Shown: positions 6,252-14,054 of the stretch, piece after piece
Numbering within the stretch: the first letter of the stretch is position 1
Layout of the letters: each line of letters opens with the position of its first letter
Origin: Candidatus Lloydbacteria bacterium RIFCSPLOWO2_02_FULL_54_12
GTDB lineage: Bacteria; Patescibacteriota; Minisyncoccia; Phycocordibacterales; UBA6899
Direction of reading: 5' to 3'
DNA length: 31,224 bases
NCBI GenBank assembly: GCA_001819095.1
Contig: MHLS01000016.1
Location: 3,380-34,603 of the forward strand
Program-made: the position numbers and the translations under genes
Notes under the pieces: generated by a model
The model's input: the letters and a program-made list of their open reading frames with translations, nothing else
Databases searched by the model: none
What the model was told of the DNA's origin: nothing

Positions 6252-7793
6252 TCAGTGGGCGGATCCTCCGGTGCAGAGCCGTGAGCCCGGTGCGACCAGT
6301 ATGAGCGCTTCGGTGTCTCTATATACGGTGCACCATCCTGCCCCGTGCAATTCGGTGAGAAGGAATGCTTGCCGCAGGGGGAAGAGGAATTTAACGGTGT
6401 TTTTAACGAACGGCGGCAGGGCACTCAACCTCTCCTCGCGGTTTTGCATACGAGCGGAGTCCGTTTGCCGGACGATGACGATGGTGATGCCGTATTTGTC
6501 GAAGACCGCGCGCGCGCGACCTTCTTTGTAGTGAACGTCGAGGTATTCCGTGAATGCCGAGTAGCCCGACTCGTCATTCCAATGCGGCATTCTTCCGTCA
6601 ATGAAGAGGGTGCGTTTGGGATCATCGAGGATGAGTGCACCGCCGAAACCGTATTCGTTGAACACCCTTCCCGGATGGACCGTTTCGATGCGTTTCAAGG
6701 CGGCGATGGCGTCATAAGGTGGGTGGTAGGGTATTAGCCTGTCCCTCGAAGTCGCCGCCGCGATGAGGAGGAGAAACACGGAAAGGATGGCAAGACGATC
6801 GGCGGCCCAACGGACGGTGTACGCGTTCTTGTGTGCCGCTATCTTTTCGGAGAACAGTGCGAGTGCCTGCTCGATAAGCGGAAGGGCGGCGACAAAAAGG
6901 AACGGTGCCATGCGTGCATGTTTGACGCCAAGAAGAAGAAAAACTCCTGCGGAAAGTATGAAGGACGATTGAAGCGAGCGTGCGAAGACGAGAAGGAGTC
7001 CCGCTCCCGCTCCGACGAAAAGAGGGAGCGCAATGGGCCAGTGCACGAATGACCACTGCCATTCAATGATCTCCCGCAGTAGCGGCGTCGAGGCCGTGTG
7101 AATGATCTCGAGCCAAAGCGATGTGCCGTAGGGCGTACCGAGCGTTGTGAGGAGGCTCGCGCCGAATGAAGACCATTCGAGGGCGTACTGACGGAACGGC
7201 ATCTCCCTTCTCACGACCAAAATGAAGGTCCTTGTTCCGAGCAGGGCACCCCACAACATGAGTCCGACGGGAAAACCGCCGTGGAGGTTCGCCCACAAGA
7301 GGAAAAAGAGCGGCAGGAAGAAAAGCGTTGCCTTGTGCGAGGCAAGGCGTTTATTCCAGAGTATCTCAAAGAGAAGGAAGAACAAAAAGAAAGAGAGCAT
7401 TTGTGGGCGTACTCCGATGACGTCGACAAGGACGTGACCCGCAAGTACAACGAAAACGAGCGAGAGCAGATGTTTGGCGCGAACGAGCCAGTAGAGGAGC
7501 GGAAGAAAAGCAAGCAGAAAGAACGTTACTTGTACGAGCGCCCAGTTGCCGGATTTTTGTGCGGCGTATAATATGCCGTCGACCAACCACTCGTGGTCGA
7601 TCCACTCGTGGCCGTACATTGTGTAGGTCCACGGGTCGTTTGTCGGAGCTGTTCCGGTCTCTGCGACGATCGCTCCTGCGGCGAGATGCCAGCCGAGGTC
7701 CGGGTCGACGAAGGTGACCGTCTTATAGAGGAAGAGGAAGAGAAAAAAGAAAAAAACGACCCACTTTGCAACGGAAAGATAACGGCCGGACAT
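6252..7793 (-). CDS. GT-C-like polytopic membrane protein
   Basis: The protein is 513 aa. About ten to twelve hydrophobic helices span residues 10-390, followed by a soluble C-terminal domain of about 120 residues. The first loop carries DPDLGWHLAAG (D30-P-D32) and DPWTYTMYGHEWIDHEWL, and the tail has YGFGGALI...FIDGRMPHW, a pattern typical of bacterial GT-C-fold proteins that use polyprenyl-phosphate sugars. A glycosyltransferase role is inference. The in-frame extension to 7880 runs into the tRNA gene and is rejected: ATG 7793 has TACAAT 6 nt before it and would be leaderless. It ends close to the convergent peroxiredoxin gene, with no clear terminator between them. Confidence 0.7.
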   Translation of the reverse strand: MSGRYLSVAKWVVFFFFLFLFLYKTVTFVDPDLGWHLAAGAIVAETGTAPTNDPWTYTMYGHEWIDHEWLVDGILYAAQKSGNWALVQVTFFLLAFLPLLYWLVRAKHLLSLVFVVLAGHVLVDVIGVRPQMLSFFLFFLLFEILWNKRLASHKATLFFLPLFFLLWANLHGGFPVGLMLWGALLGTRTFILVVRREMPFRQYALEWSSFGASLLTTLGTPYGTSLWLEIIHTASTPLLREIIEWQWSFVHWPIALPLFVGAGAGLLLVFARSLQSSFILSAGVFLLLGVKHARMAPFLFVAALPLIEQALALFSEKIAAHKNAYTVRWAADRLAILSVFLLLIAAATSRDRLIPYHPPYDAIAALKRIETVHPGRVFNEYGFGGALILDDPKRTLFIDGRMPHWNDESGYSAFTEYLDVHYKEGRARAVFDKYGITIVIVRQTDSARMQNREERLSALPPFVKNTVKFLFPLRQAFLLTELHGAGWCTVYRDTEALILVAPGSRLCTGGSAH

Positions 7794-7799
7794 CAGCCA

Positions 7800-7805
7800 A
7801 TTGTA
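7800..7805 (-). promoter_or_regulatory. -10 box of the GT-C-like gene
   Basis: TACAAT on the minus strand, separated from ATG 7793 by six bases. It lies between the tRNA 3' end (7854) and the gene, so the gene can be transcribed independently of the tRNA. Confidence 0.5.
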
Positions 7806-7853
7806 CCCGAATTTATAAAAAATCTCTTCAACGCGGGGAAGTCTTTTGACAAG

Positions 7854-7934
7854 TGCCGGAGGAGAGACTTGAACTCTCACCCCTTGCGGGACACGATTTT
7901 GAGTCGTGCGCGGCTACCATTACGCCACTCCGGC
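7854..7934 (-). tRNA. tRNA-Leu (anticodon CAA)
   Basis: This is an 81-nt class II tRNA. Acceptor arms GCCGGAG/CTCCGGC pair fully, followed by discriminator A73. The anticodon stem CACGA/TCGTG encloses CTCAAAA, giving anticodon CAA (reads UUG). A long variable arm (CCGCAAGG) and a T arm GAGAG-TTCAAGT-CTCTC follow. The 3' CCA is not encoded. A27-region features and A73 fit leucine identity. Confidence 0.93.
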
Positions 7935-7944
7935 TTATCGGCCA

Positions 7945-7973
7945 AGTGTAATCAAAAGAGCGCTTTTTATCAA
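7945..7973 (-). promoter_or_regulatory. Promoter of tRNA-Leu
   Basis: On the minus strand TTGATA (7973-7968), 17-bp spacer, TACACT (7950-7945). The -10 ends 10 nt before the first tRNA base. Confidence 0.65.
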
Positions 7974-7988
7974 TGCGGCAGAAACAAA

Positions 7989-8072
7989 TACAAGGTGTGA
8001 AGACATCCAACTTCTCCAAGGTCTCACCTTGTAAAACCAAGGAGAGACCTTAGGATGTCTTCACGCCTTGTA
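7989..8072. repeat. Large palindrome C, copy 2 (insert-free)
   Basis: This is 84 bp, with arms TACAAGGTGTGAAGACATCC and GGATGTCTTCACGCCTTGTA and an inner stem with loop TAAAAC. It is the insert-free version of 3263-3403. It sits between the divergent promoters of tRNA-Leu and parB, where a terminator would make little sense. Confidence 0.85.
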
Positions 8073-8102
8073 TACTAAATCTCGCCCATGCTTCCCTCGT
8101 GC

Positions 8103-8108
8103 TACAAT
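8103..8108 (+). promoter_or_regulatory. Extended -10 box of parB
   Basis: TACAAT preceded by TGC, six bases before ATG 8115; implies a leaderless mRNA. Confidence 0.55.
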
Positions 8109-8114
8109 GAGAGC

Positions 8115-9167
8115 ATGGTGCAATTTGAGAATAACGCTATTTTTTGGATTGAAGTCGAGAAGATCAAGCCGAACCCGTACCAGCCTCGCAAGGAATTCGA
8201 TGAAGCACATCTGCGGGACCTTGCGGACTCTATCCGCCAGTACGGCGTCCTCCAACCATTGGTCGTCACTCGCAAGGAGACCGAACATGACGCAGGCGGT
8301 CTTTCCGTAGAATACGAACTCATCGCAGGGGAGCGGCGTTTGCGCGCGGCAAAGTTGGCCGGTGTGGCGAGGGTGCCCGCGATCATTCAGTACGGCGAGA
8401 CCGACCCGCGGCTCAAGCTCGAGCTTGCCATCATTGAGAACCTCCAGCGTGAAGATCTTAATCCGGTCGACCGCGCGCTCGCTTTTTCCCGCTTGGCGCA
8501 GGAATTCAGCTTCAAGCACACGGAAATCGCGAAGAAGGTGGGCAAAAGCCGCGAATATGTCTCGAATAGCCTCCGTCTCCTCGTCCTCCCGCAAGAGGTG
8601 CTCGGCGCGCTTTCCGCCGGAAAGATCACCGAAGGGCATGCGCGACCCCTCATGATGCTCGCGGACAAGAAAGAAGAGCAGAACACGCTTTTTAAGGAGA
8701 TCTTGTCGAAGAAACTGACCGTACGCGAGGCGGAAGATGTGGCGCGGCATATCGCGCACGATCGCTTGCGGAAGAAGCTCCCGCGGGACCCCGAGATCGA
8801 ACGGATCGAGAAAGAGTTGTCGGAATCGCTGGGTACCCGTGTGTCGATCGAACGTCGACAAGTCGGCGGAGGAAAACTCGTCATTGATTTTTTCTCAAGC
8901 GAAGACCTGCAAATGCTCCTTTCCAAGGTGAGCGCCGGAGAACGGCGACCGAACCCTCCCGCGCCGGTCACGGCTCCGCCGGCACCCCTCCCAGATAAAG
9001 AGCATGAGAGCGAAACAGTGCGTACCGTTGACCAAGAATCGTTACTGCGCACCAACAAAGACGTTGCGCCCGTCCCAGAAGAGCACAACCCGCCGGTCGC
9101 TTCCCCTTTGCATAAAGAAGAAGGGACCGATGACGGACTCTATGCGGTGAAGAATTTTACGGTTTAG
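8115..9167 (+). CDS. parB: ParB/Spo0J-type chromosome partition protein
   Basis: The protein is 350 aa. The N-terminal CTPase/clamp domain has IKPNPYQPRKEF, a GERRLRAAK box (72-80) and ENLQREDLNPVDRA (108-121). A central helix-turn-helix follows (FSFKHTEIAKKVGKSREYVSN). After about residue 270 comes a Pro/Glu-rich disordered linker and a short tail rather than a clear C-terminal dimer domain. ParB binds parS, spreads as a CTP-gated clamp and loads SMC. ATG 8115 is preferred over 8088 because the -10 box lies between them. There is no parA beside it, which is unusual; smc lies about 5 kb away. No canonical parS site was seen in the window. Confidence 0.9.
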   Translation: MVQFENNAIFWIEVEKIKPNPYQPRKEFDEAHLRDLADSIRQYGVLQPLVVTRKETEHDAGGLSVEYELIAGERRLRAAKLAGVARVPAIIQYGETDPRLKLELAIIENLQREDLNPVDRALAFSRLAQEFSFKHTEIAKKVGKSREYVSNSLRLLVLPQEVLGALSAGKITEGHARPLMMLADKKEEQNTLFKEILSKKLTVREAEDVARHIAHDRLRKKLPRDPEIERIEKELSESLGTRVSIERRQVGGGKLVIDFFSSEDLQMLLSKVSAGERRPNPPAPVTAPPAPLPDKEHESETVRTVDQESLLRTNKDVAPVPEEHNPPVASPLHKEEGTDDGLYAVKNFTV

Positions 9168-9175
9168 TCAAAACA

Positions 9176-9221
9176 TACAAGGTCGGACCTTGAGCATCAA
9201 TTCTTAAGGTCCGACCTTGTG
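9176..9221. repeat. TACAAGG palindrome D1
   Basis: Arms ACAAGGTCGGACCTTG (9177-9192) and AAGGTCCGACCTTGT (9206-9220) surround the loop AGCATCAATTCTT. Each arm is itself nearly palindromic. It lies between the convergent parB and relA genes and could work as a two-way terminator, but it has no good T-tract. Confidence 0.8.
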
Positions 9222-9239
9222 TATTAATCATCTCCACGG

Positions 9240-10697
9240 TCAATTTTTCTTTCCCGCTTCCCGATCGAGGTACGCGCGGATGCGCTTCTTTGTAAGCGCC
9301 GTGCGCGCGTAGTCAAGCCAGCGTTTTGACGGTCGGGCGTTCTTTTTCGTGATGATCTCGACGATGTCCCCATTCTGGAGTTTGGTGTCGAGCGCGACGA
9401 ACTTGTTGTTGACCTTTGCACCCGCTGCATGCTCGCCGATGTCGGAGTGGATGGCGAATGCGAAGTCAATCGGGCTTGAGTCCTGCGGGAGGTCCACCAC
9501 ATCGCCTTTGGGAGTGAAGATGAAGACGCGGTCGCCGAAGAAATCCATCTTGAGATTTTCGAGGTATTCGCTCGATGCGGTGATGTTTTTCTGTAATTGG
9601 GAGACCTCTTTCACCCAGTCGAGATTGCTCGGGAGCGGCCGGAGCGCGCGGTGCGCGAGATCCTCTTTATAGGCGAAATGCGCCGCAACGCCGAACGCCG
9701 CCTCACGGTCCATTTCTTCCGTCCGCAACTGCACCTCGACGATCGCGCCGTCACCTGTGAAGACCGTCGTGTGGAGGCTCTGGTAGCCGTTCGGTTTGGG
9801 GAAAGCGATGTAGTCCTTGATGCGCCCGGGAAGCGGCCGCCAGACGCTGTGGATGATGCCGAGCGCACGGTAACAGTCTGCGACCGTCGGGACGATGACG
9901 CGGACCGCGGAGATGTCGAAGACCTTGCCGATCTCCCAGTCGTGCTTGAGGAGTTTTTTATAGAGACTGTAGGTGCGTTTGATGCGGTATTCGCCACGCA
10001 CGCCCATGATGCCGCTTTTGACCAACTCCACCTGTATCGCTCGGTAGATCTTCTCAAGACGTTTCTCACTGTCGCGGCTCCGTTCCTTGATGAGCGCCTG
10101 CGTCTTTTCGTATGCTTCGGGGTCGGCGAAAGGGAAGGCGTAGTCTTCGAGCTGGCCGCGGATCTTTCCGATCGAGAGGCGGTTCGCTATGGGCGCATAG
10201 ATCTCGAGCGTCTCAAGGGCGATGCGCCGTTGTTTTTCTTTCGGCACGTGTTTGAGCGTACTCACATTGTGGAGGCGGTCGGCAAGTTTGATGATGATGA
10301 CCCGAAGGTCTTTTGCGGTCGAGACGAAGAGTTTCCGCAGACTCTCCACGTGTCGCTCGACGCCGTGGTATTTCAGCTTTCCGAGTTTGGTGACGCCGTC
10401 GACAAGCGCGTAGATCTCGCCGCCGAACTCTTTTTTGAGGTCGTCGGCGGATACTTTTGCGTCCTCGACCGTATCATGGAGGAGCCCCGCGACGATCGAG
10501 GCGGTATCCATACCCATTTCCGCGAGTGTGTAGGCGACCTCGGAAACGTGGAGAAAATAAGGGTCGCCCGAGTATCGTTTCTGCCCGTGATGCGCCGCTT
10601 CGGCATAGTGATATGCGCGCTCGACTAAAGCGATGTCGGCGGGTTCGCGGCTGTGCATGACCTTGAGTATCTCCTCGAGTGGTCGTACGGAATTCAT
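9240..10697 (-). CDS. RelA/SpoT-family (p)ppGpp synthetase/hydrolase, short
   Basis: The protein is 485 aa. Domains in order are an HD hydrolase (GLLHDTVEDAK carries the HDxxED residues), the nucleotidyltransferase-type synthetase (DISAVRVIV, RIKDYIAFPKPNGYQSLHTTV, EVQLRTEEMDREAAFGVAAH) and a TGS domain (VFIFTPKGDVVDLP...NGDIVEIIT). Standard long RSH proteins run to about 700-750 aa with further regulatory and ACT domains, which are missing here. Both catalytic halves look intact, so it probably makes and degrades (p)ppGpp. ATG 10697 is chosen: -10 TATGGT is 6 nt before it, and the longer frame runs into a mobile-looking element. That element provides five of the six bases of the -35. Confidence 0.92.
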   Translation of the reverse strand: MNSVRPLEEILKVMHSREPADIALVERAYHYAEAAHHGQKRYSGDPYFLHVSEVAYTLAEMGMDTASIVAGLLHDTVEDAKVSADDLKKEFGGEIYALVDGVTKLGKLKYHGVERHVESLRKLFVSTAKDLRVIIIKLADRLHNVSTLKHVPKEKQRRIALETLEIYAPIANRLSIGKIRGQLEDYAFPFADPEAYEKTQALIKERSRDSEKRLEKIYRAIQVELVKSGIMGVRGEYRIKRTYSLYKKLLKHDWEIGKVFDISAVRVIVPTVADCYRALGIIHSVWRPLPGRIKDYIAFPKPNGYQSLHTTVFTGDGAIVEVQLRTEEMDREAAFGVAAHFAYKEDLAHRALRPLPSNLDWVKEVSQLQKNITASSEYLENLKMDFFGDRVFIFTPKGDVVDLPQDSSPIDFAFAIHSDIGEHAAGAKVNNKFVALDTKLQNGDIVEIITKKNARPSKRWLDYARTALTKKRIRAYLDREAGKKN

Positions 10698-10703
10698 AAT
10701 TTC

Positions 10704-10732
10704 ACCATACGCAAAAATCCTGCTTCTGTAAA
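10704..10732 (-). promoter_or_regulatory. Promoter of relA, -35 at element border
   Basis: Minus strand TTTACA (10732-10727), 17-bp spacer, TATGGT (10709-10704), then six bases to the ATG. Five of the six -35 bases belong to the terminal TTTTAC of the element at 10728-10919. Confidence 0.6.
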
Positions 10733-10919
10733 ACATGCCGCCCCGCAATGCGGAGCGGCACCGAGGATGTTTTTCTGGAAGAGGAGCGCGCCACACCACT
10801 GCGGGTACTCCCGTTTTTTCTAAACGGAGTACCGTTAAGAAAAAATTGGTCGCCGCGCGCACTCATTGCTGTGGCCATCCGTCAACGGGCTCACGCCCGT
10901 GGCTCTCTGGCGCACACCA
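10728..10919 (-). mobile_element. Palindrome-rich element, copy A, carrying hairpin unit G3
   Basis: This is a 192-bp non-coding element, the same as 23978-24135 in opposite orientation. Read on the minus strand it begins TGGTGTGCGCCAGA after a flanking TTTTAC, has a GGGCGTGAGCCC-type hairpin, and ends CATGTTTTAC, so TTTTAC stands at both borders. It differs from copy B by the 59-bp unit at 10795-10853 and a shorter second hairpin. The ends resemble the subterminal hairpins of IS200/IS605-type elements or REP units. It has no transposase. Confidence 0.75.
10795..10853 (+). mobile_element. Small hairpin unit G3 inserted in element A
   Basis: This is 59 bp, delimited by comparison with copy B at 23978-24135. 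It starts ACCAC, has GGGTACTCCC, hairpin arms TTTTTTCTAAACGG/CCGTTAAGAAAAAA, and ends TTGGTCGC. It lies at the apex of element A, between GCGCGCCAC and CGCGCGC. Confidence 0.7.
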
Positions 10920-10943
10920 GTAAAACAGAATACATGTTTTCAA

Positions 10944-10991
10944 GTACAAGGTCGGACCTTGGGGATTAATTCTTAAGGTCCGACCTTGTAC
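10944..10991. repeat. TACAAGG palindrome D2
   Basis: GTACAAGGTCGGACCTTG and AAGGTCCGACCTTGTAC around GGGATTAATTCTT. It is the same family as 9176-9221 and 14055-14106. It lies 7 nt past the stop of the topA-tail fragment. Confidence 0.8.
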
Positions 10992-10997
10992 ACCACC

Positions 10998-11075
10998 CTA
11001 TTTTTTCTGCTCCAGTTTATGCGGATTGTGGTTGGGACAGGTTCGATTTGAGCAGCGTTCAGGGATCGTTTTCGG
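10998..11075 (-). pseudogene. Duplicated fragment of the TopA C-terminal tail
   Basis: Minus-strand translation gives PKTIPERCSNRTCPNHNPHK followed by LEQKK and a stop. The end of the intact TopA reads TKTIPERCSNRACPNHNPHK then LNTK. The DNA differs at many silent positions, so this is an old duplicate or the remnant of a second gene, not a recent copy. An in-frame TGA (11078-11076) precedes it directly and no start codon is available, so it is not expressed as a protein on its own. Sequence between it and topA (11076-11202) shows no further similarity that I can see. Confidence 0.7.
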
Positions 11076-11176
11076 TCACGGATAATTTTCTCGCCGTCGC
11101 TCGAAAATTTCCGCGACCCCGACTCGTCCGTTTTTTCTGCTGAAAAAACATGACTCCGTCCCACAAAAACAATCTC

Positions 11177-11198
11177 CGCATGCAATGCAGATTGCATG
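11177..11198. repeat. Perfect hairpin downstream of topA
   Basis: GCATGCAAT-GCAG-ATTGCATGC, a perfect 9-bp stem, five bases after the topA stop on the minus strand. The T-run (GTTTTTG) follows only seven bases later, so it is a weak terminator candidate at best. Confidence 0.5.
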
Positions 11199-11202
11199 CT
11201 AC

Positions 11203-13419
11203 CTATTTCGTGTTGAGTTTATGCGGGTTGTGATTTGGGCAGGCACGATTACTACAACGCTCGGGAATGGTTTTTGTGCCTTCCATCATGAGCGACTTGC
11301 ATAGGGGACAATTATTTCCCGTGGGTTTTGCTTTGGTGATGTTCTTACAGTTGGGATAGTTCGAACAGCTGTAGAAGAAGCCGAACCGTCCGCGGCGCGT
11401 GACCATTTCTCCGTCGGCGCAGAGGTTACATTTCACTCCGGTCGAGTTTAGCTTCGCCGTTTCGGGGTCGTTCTTGATGTACTTGCACTTCGGATATTTG
11501 CCGCAGGCGATGAATTTCCCGAATCTACCCTCGCGCTCGACGAGTTCACCGGTCGCACATTCGGGACACTTCTCTCCTGTCGGCCGCGGCCCCGCAAGTT
11601 CTTTGCCGTCGAACGTCCGCGCGCCGTCGCATTCGGGGAACCGCGCACAGGAGAGGAATTTACCGTTCTTGGAGAGCTTCACCACCATCTTGCTTTCGCA
11701 CTTCGGGCACTTCATTTCGGGGTCCGCATCGCCGAGATTCGTTATTTTCTTGACTTTCTCTTTCGCCTTGATCTCTTTCGAGAACGGACCGTAGATCTGC
11801 TGGAGCGTTGCGGCGTATTCGCGGGTGCCGTTCGCGATGTCGTCAAGCTTCTCCTCCATTTCTGCGGTGAAGGTGTCGCTGATATAGAAAGCGAAGTGTT
11901 CTTCAAGAAAGGAACTCACCACGTCGCCGGTGTCGGTCGGGATGAGCGTTTTGCCTTCCCTCGTTACGTAACCGTGCTGGTCGAGAAGTGTTTTGATGAT
12001 CGACGCATAAGTGGAGGGTCGTCCGATCCCGCGCTTCTCGAGCTCTTTCACCAGCCCCGCTTCGGTGTATCGGAAAGGCGGCTCCGTTTCCCGTTCTTCG
12101 GAATAGAGGTCGTGCAGGGAGAGGGTTTCGCCGACCTCGACTTTCGGGAGAAGCACTTCCTCGCCCTTTGCTTCCGGATCCGCGGCAAGCCAGCCGAGAG
12201 AAAGCATGCGCGAACCGTTCGCGGAAAAGTCGGGTATGGGCTCCTTGGCTTCGAGAATATTGGCGACGATCTTCGTACGGAGCATGACGGCGTCGACCAT
12301 CTGCGATGCGACTGTTCTCTGCCAGATCAGTTTATAGAGACGGATCTGCTCCGGATTATGTCCGGCGGAACGTTTTGTCGCGTTGGTAGGACGGACCGCC
12401 TCATGCGCTTCCTGTGCGTTCTTGCTCTTTGTTTTGTACGTACGCACTTGGACGGATGCTTTGCCGTATGTTTTTTCGATCACACCCGCAATCTGCTCAA
12501 CGGCTTGCGCGGAAAGATTCGTACTGTCGGTACGCATATAGGTGATGAGTCCCGCCTCGTAGAGTTTCTGCGCGGCCCGCATGGTCGAGGACGGGCTCAT
12601 GCCGAAACGGTTGCTTGCCGCCTGCTGTAAGGTCGACGTGGTGAACGGGGGGCGGGGGGAGCGCGTGGTCTCCGTTTCCTTCACATCGCGCACCTGCCAC
12701 GGGTACTTTTTCCCTTCGACGATGATGCGCTCCACCACCTTCTTGTCGCGCGGTTCCTCGGTACACAGAAGCTCGAAAGACTCTTTTTTCTTTGACTCGA
12801 CCTTTGCATAGATACGCCAATAGACTTCGGGGACGAAAGCGCGCCACTCGCGTTCGCGTTCCATCAAGATGCGCAAGGCCGGTGACTGCACACGGCCCGC
12901 ACCGAGCCCGTAACGCACCTTTTTCCAGATGAGGCCGGAGAGCGCGTAACCCACCAGCCGGTCGAGGCCGCGGCGCGCTTCCTGTGCGTGTCGGAGGTTC
13001 TCGTCAATCGGGCGGGGGTTCTTGGCGGCTTCTTGGACGGCACCCTCCGTTATTTCGTAAAAGACGATACGTTTCGCCTTTTTGAGCCCCAAGGTCTCGA
13101 CGATATGCCAGGCGATCGCCTCGCCTTCGCGGTCGGGGTCGGTGGCGAGGAGGACCTCTTTTGCGCCTTTGGCGAGGGAGCGGAGTTCGGCGATGATCTT
13201 TTCTTTGCCGAGCGTCACTTCATAGTGGGGGGTGTATCCTCCCGCAATGTCGATGGCGAGTTTTCCGCAGATGCGGCACTTGTTCGATTTGGGGATGTCG
13301 CGGATGTGGCCGACGGATGCGCGGACGATATAGTCTTTACCGAGATATTTCTCGATCGTCTTTGCTTTCGCCGGACTTTCGACGATCACGAGCGTTTTTC
13401 CCTTTGCGGATGTTGACAT
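11203..13419 (-). CDS. topA: DNA topoisomerase I
   Basis: The protein is 738 aa. The Toprim domain starts at KTLVIVESPAKAKTIEKYL and holds DPDREGE (94-100). The catalytic Tyr is Y294 in GLITYMRTDSTN. C-terminal to the gate domains are four zinc-ribbon modules of CxxC...C type (from KCPKCESKMVV, KCPECATGELV, KCNLCADGEMV and NCPLCKSLMME). An additional CxxC pair (C48, C51) lies in the Toprim loop after HIRDIPKSN. The enzyme relaxes negative supercoils through a 5'-phosphotyrosine. A duplicated piece of its last finger lies downstream at 10998-11075. The start ATG 13419 directly precedes the conserved domain; no strong Shine-Dalgarno or -10 was identified. Confidence 0.95.
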   Translation of the reverse strand: MSTSAKGKTLVIVESPAKAKTIEKYLGKDYIVRASVGHIRDIPKSNKCRICGKLAIDIAGGYTPHYEVTLGKEKIIAELRSLAKGAKEVLLATDPDREGEAIAWHIVETLGLKKAKRIVFYEITEGAVQEAAKNPRPIDENLRHAQEARRGLDRLVGYALSGLIWKKVRYGLGAGRVQSPALRILMEREREWRAFVPEVYWRIYAKVESKKKESFELLCTEEPRDKKVVERIIVEGKKYPWQVRDVKETETTRSPRPPFTTSTLQQAASNRFGMSPSSTMRAAQKLYEAGLITYMRTDSTNLSAQAVEQIAGVIEKTYGKASVQVRTYKTKSKNAQEAHEAVRPTNATKRSAGHNPEQIRLYKLIWQRTVASQMVDAVMLRTKIVANILEAKEPIPDFSANGSRMLSLGWLAADPEAKGEEVLLPKVEVGETLSLHDLYSEERETEPPFRYTEAGLVKELEKRGIGRPSTYASIIKTLLDQHGYVTREGKTLIPTDTGDVVSSFLEEHFAFYISDTFTAEMEEKLDDIANGTREYAATLQQIYGPFSKEIKAKEKVKKITNLGDADPEMKCPKCESKMVVKLSKNGKFLSCARFPECDGARTFDGKELAGPRPTGEKCPECATGELVEREGRFGKFIACGKYPKCKYIKNDPETAKLNSTGVKCNLCADGEMVTRRGRFGFFYSCSNYPNCKNITKAKPTGNNCPLCKSLMMEGTKTIPERCSNRACPNHNPHKLNTK

Positions 13420-13523
13420 GACTTGCCCCGTCAGAAAATTCTTTAAGCATTGTCCGTCTTCTGCATACAGAGAAAGGAATTTTCTATCGGGGTTTTCTCA
13501 TGAGTAACACACCCCGAAAAGAT

Positions 13524-13552
13524 TTGCAAATTTTTGTCGCACAGAGTAGTCT
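13524..13552 (+). promoter_or_regulatory. Promoter of the 137-aa membrane protein gene
   Basis: TTGCAA (13524-13529), 17-bp spacer, TAGTCT (13547-13552). The leader ends with GGAGGAGC before ATG 13590. Confidence 0.5.
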
Positions 13553-13589
13553 TTACAAAGTTGTTTTTGCTGAATAGCGGAGGAGCAAA

Positions 13590-14003
13590 ATGCCCTGTAA
13601 ATTTTGCGGCGTGCAGTGGGGGAAAGACGTCAGCGACGACGAATTAAGTGCGGAGATCGCGAGGCGGGCGAAGATCCGTGAAGAGTACTTCGCGGGAAAA
13701 AAAGCACAGGCTGAGGCGGCGAAGCAGGAGTATCTTGACCGCGTATGGCCCGCGTATACGCTTGCGACATGGCTTTCGATTGCCAACTTCGTTGTCGCCA
13801 TGTTCGTGACGGCTTTCATCAGCGGCCCGATCGGGCACTTCGCACGTCTTCATCTGGGTGTTTTTTGGGAGGCGGGGAGCTTGCTCGGCGTTTTTATCGT
13901 TTTCGTCCTTGTTTTTTCACCCGGAATCTCCGTTTTGGTGAAAGAGAGGCGCCTGCTTGCGAATTTCAGAAAAGAGCACCCCGAATTCTACGAGTCGCTT
14001 TAG
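13590..14003 (+). CDS. Small two-helix membrane protein, unknown
   Basis: The protein is 137 aa. It starts MPCKFCGVQWG, a CxxC that may bind a metal or be redox active, followed by a charged helix (DDELSAEIARRAKIREEYFAGKKAQAEAAKQEYLDRV, about 18-52) and two transmembrane helices (about 55-80 and 92-113), ending in a basic cytosolic tail. No family is recognised. The start has a clear Shine-Dalgarno (GGAGGAGC, seven bases before ATG) and its own TTGCAA/TAGTCT promoter and terminator, so it is a stand-alone unit divergent from topA. Confidence 0.7.
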   Translation: MPCKFCGVQWGKDVSDDELSAEIARRAKIREEYFAGKKAQAEAAKQEYLDRVWPAYTLATWLSIANFVVAMFVTAFISGPIGHFARLHLGVFWEAGSLLGVFIVFVLVFSPGISVLVKERRLLANFRKEHPEFYESL

Positions 14004-14017
14004 GCGAGCGAAACAAA

Positions 14018-14046
14018 AGGGCGACCATGCGGTTGCTCTTTTTTTG
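14018..14046 (+). terminator. Intrinsic terminator after 137-aa membrane gene
   Basis: GGGCGACC-ATGC-GGTTGCTC stem with two G-U pairs, followed by seven T. Confidence 0.7.
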
Positions 14047-14054
14047 TTAACTAA

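Noticed and set aside
7794..7880. 29-residue N-terminal extension of the GT-C-like protein
   Set aside because: It runs into the tRNA-Leu gene and contains the -10 box of the real start at 7793.
7989..8072. Palindrome as a terminator of parB or tRNA-Leu
   Set aside because: It lies upstream of both genes, between divergent promoters, so termination there would serve neither.
9597..10628. A 343-codon plus-strand ORF opposite relA
   Set aside because: It is antisense to a gene with complete RSH motifs, its translation is low-complexity Asp/Glu/Val/Arg without any family pattern, and it has no promoter or Shine-Dalgarno.
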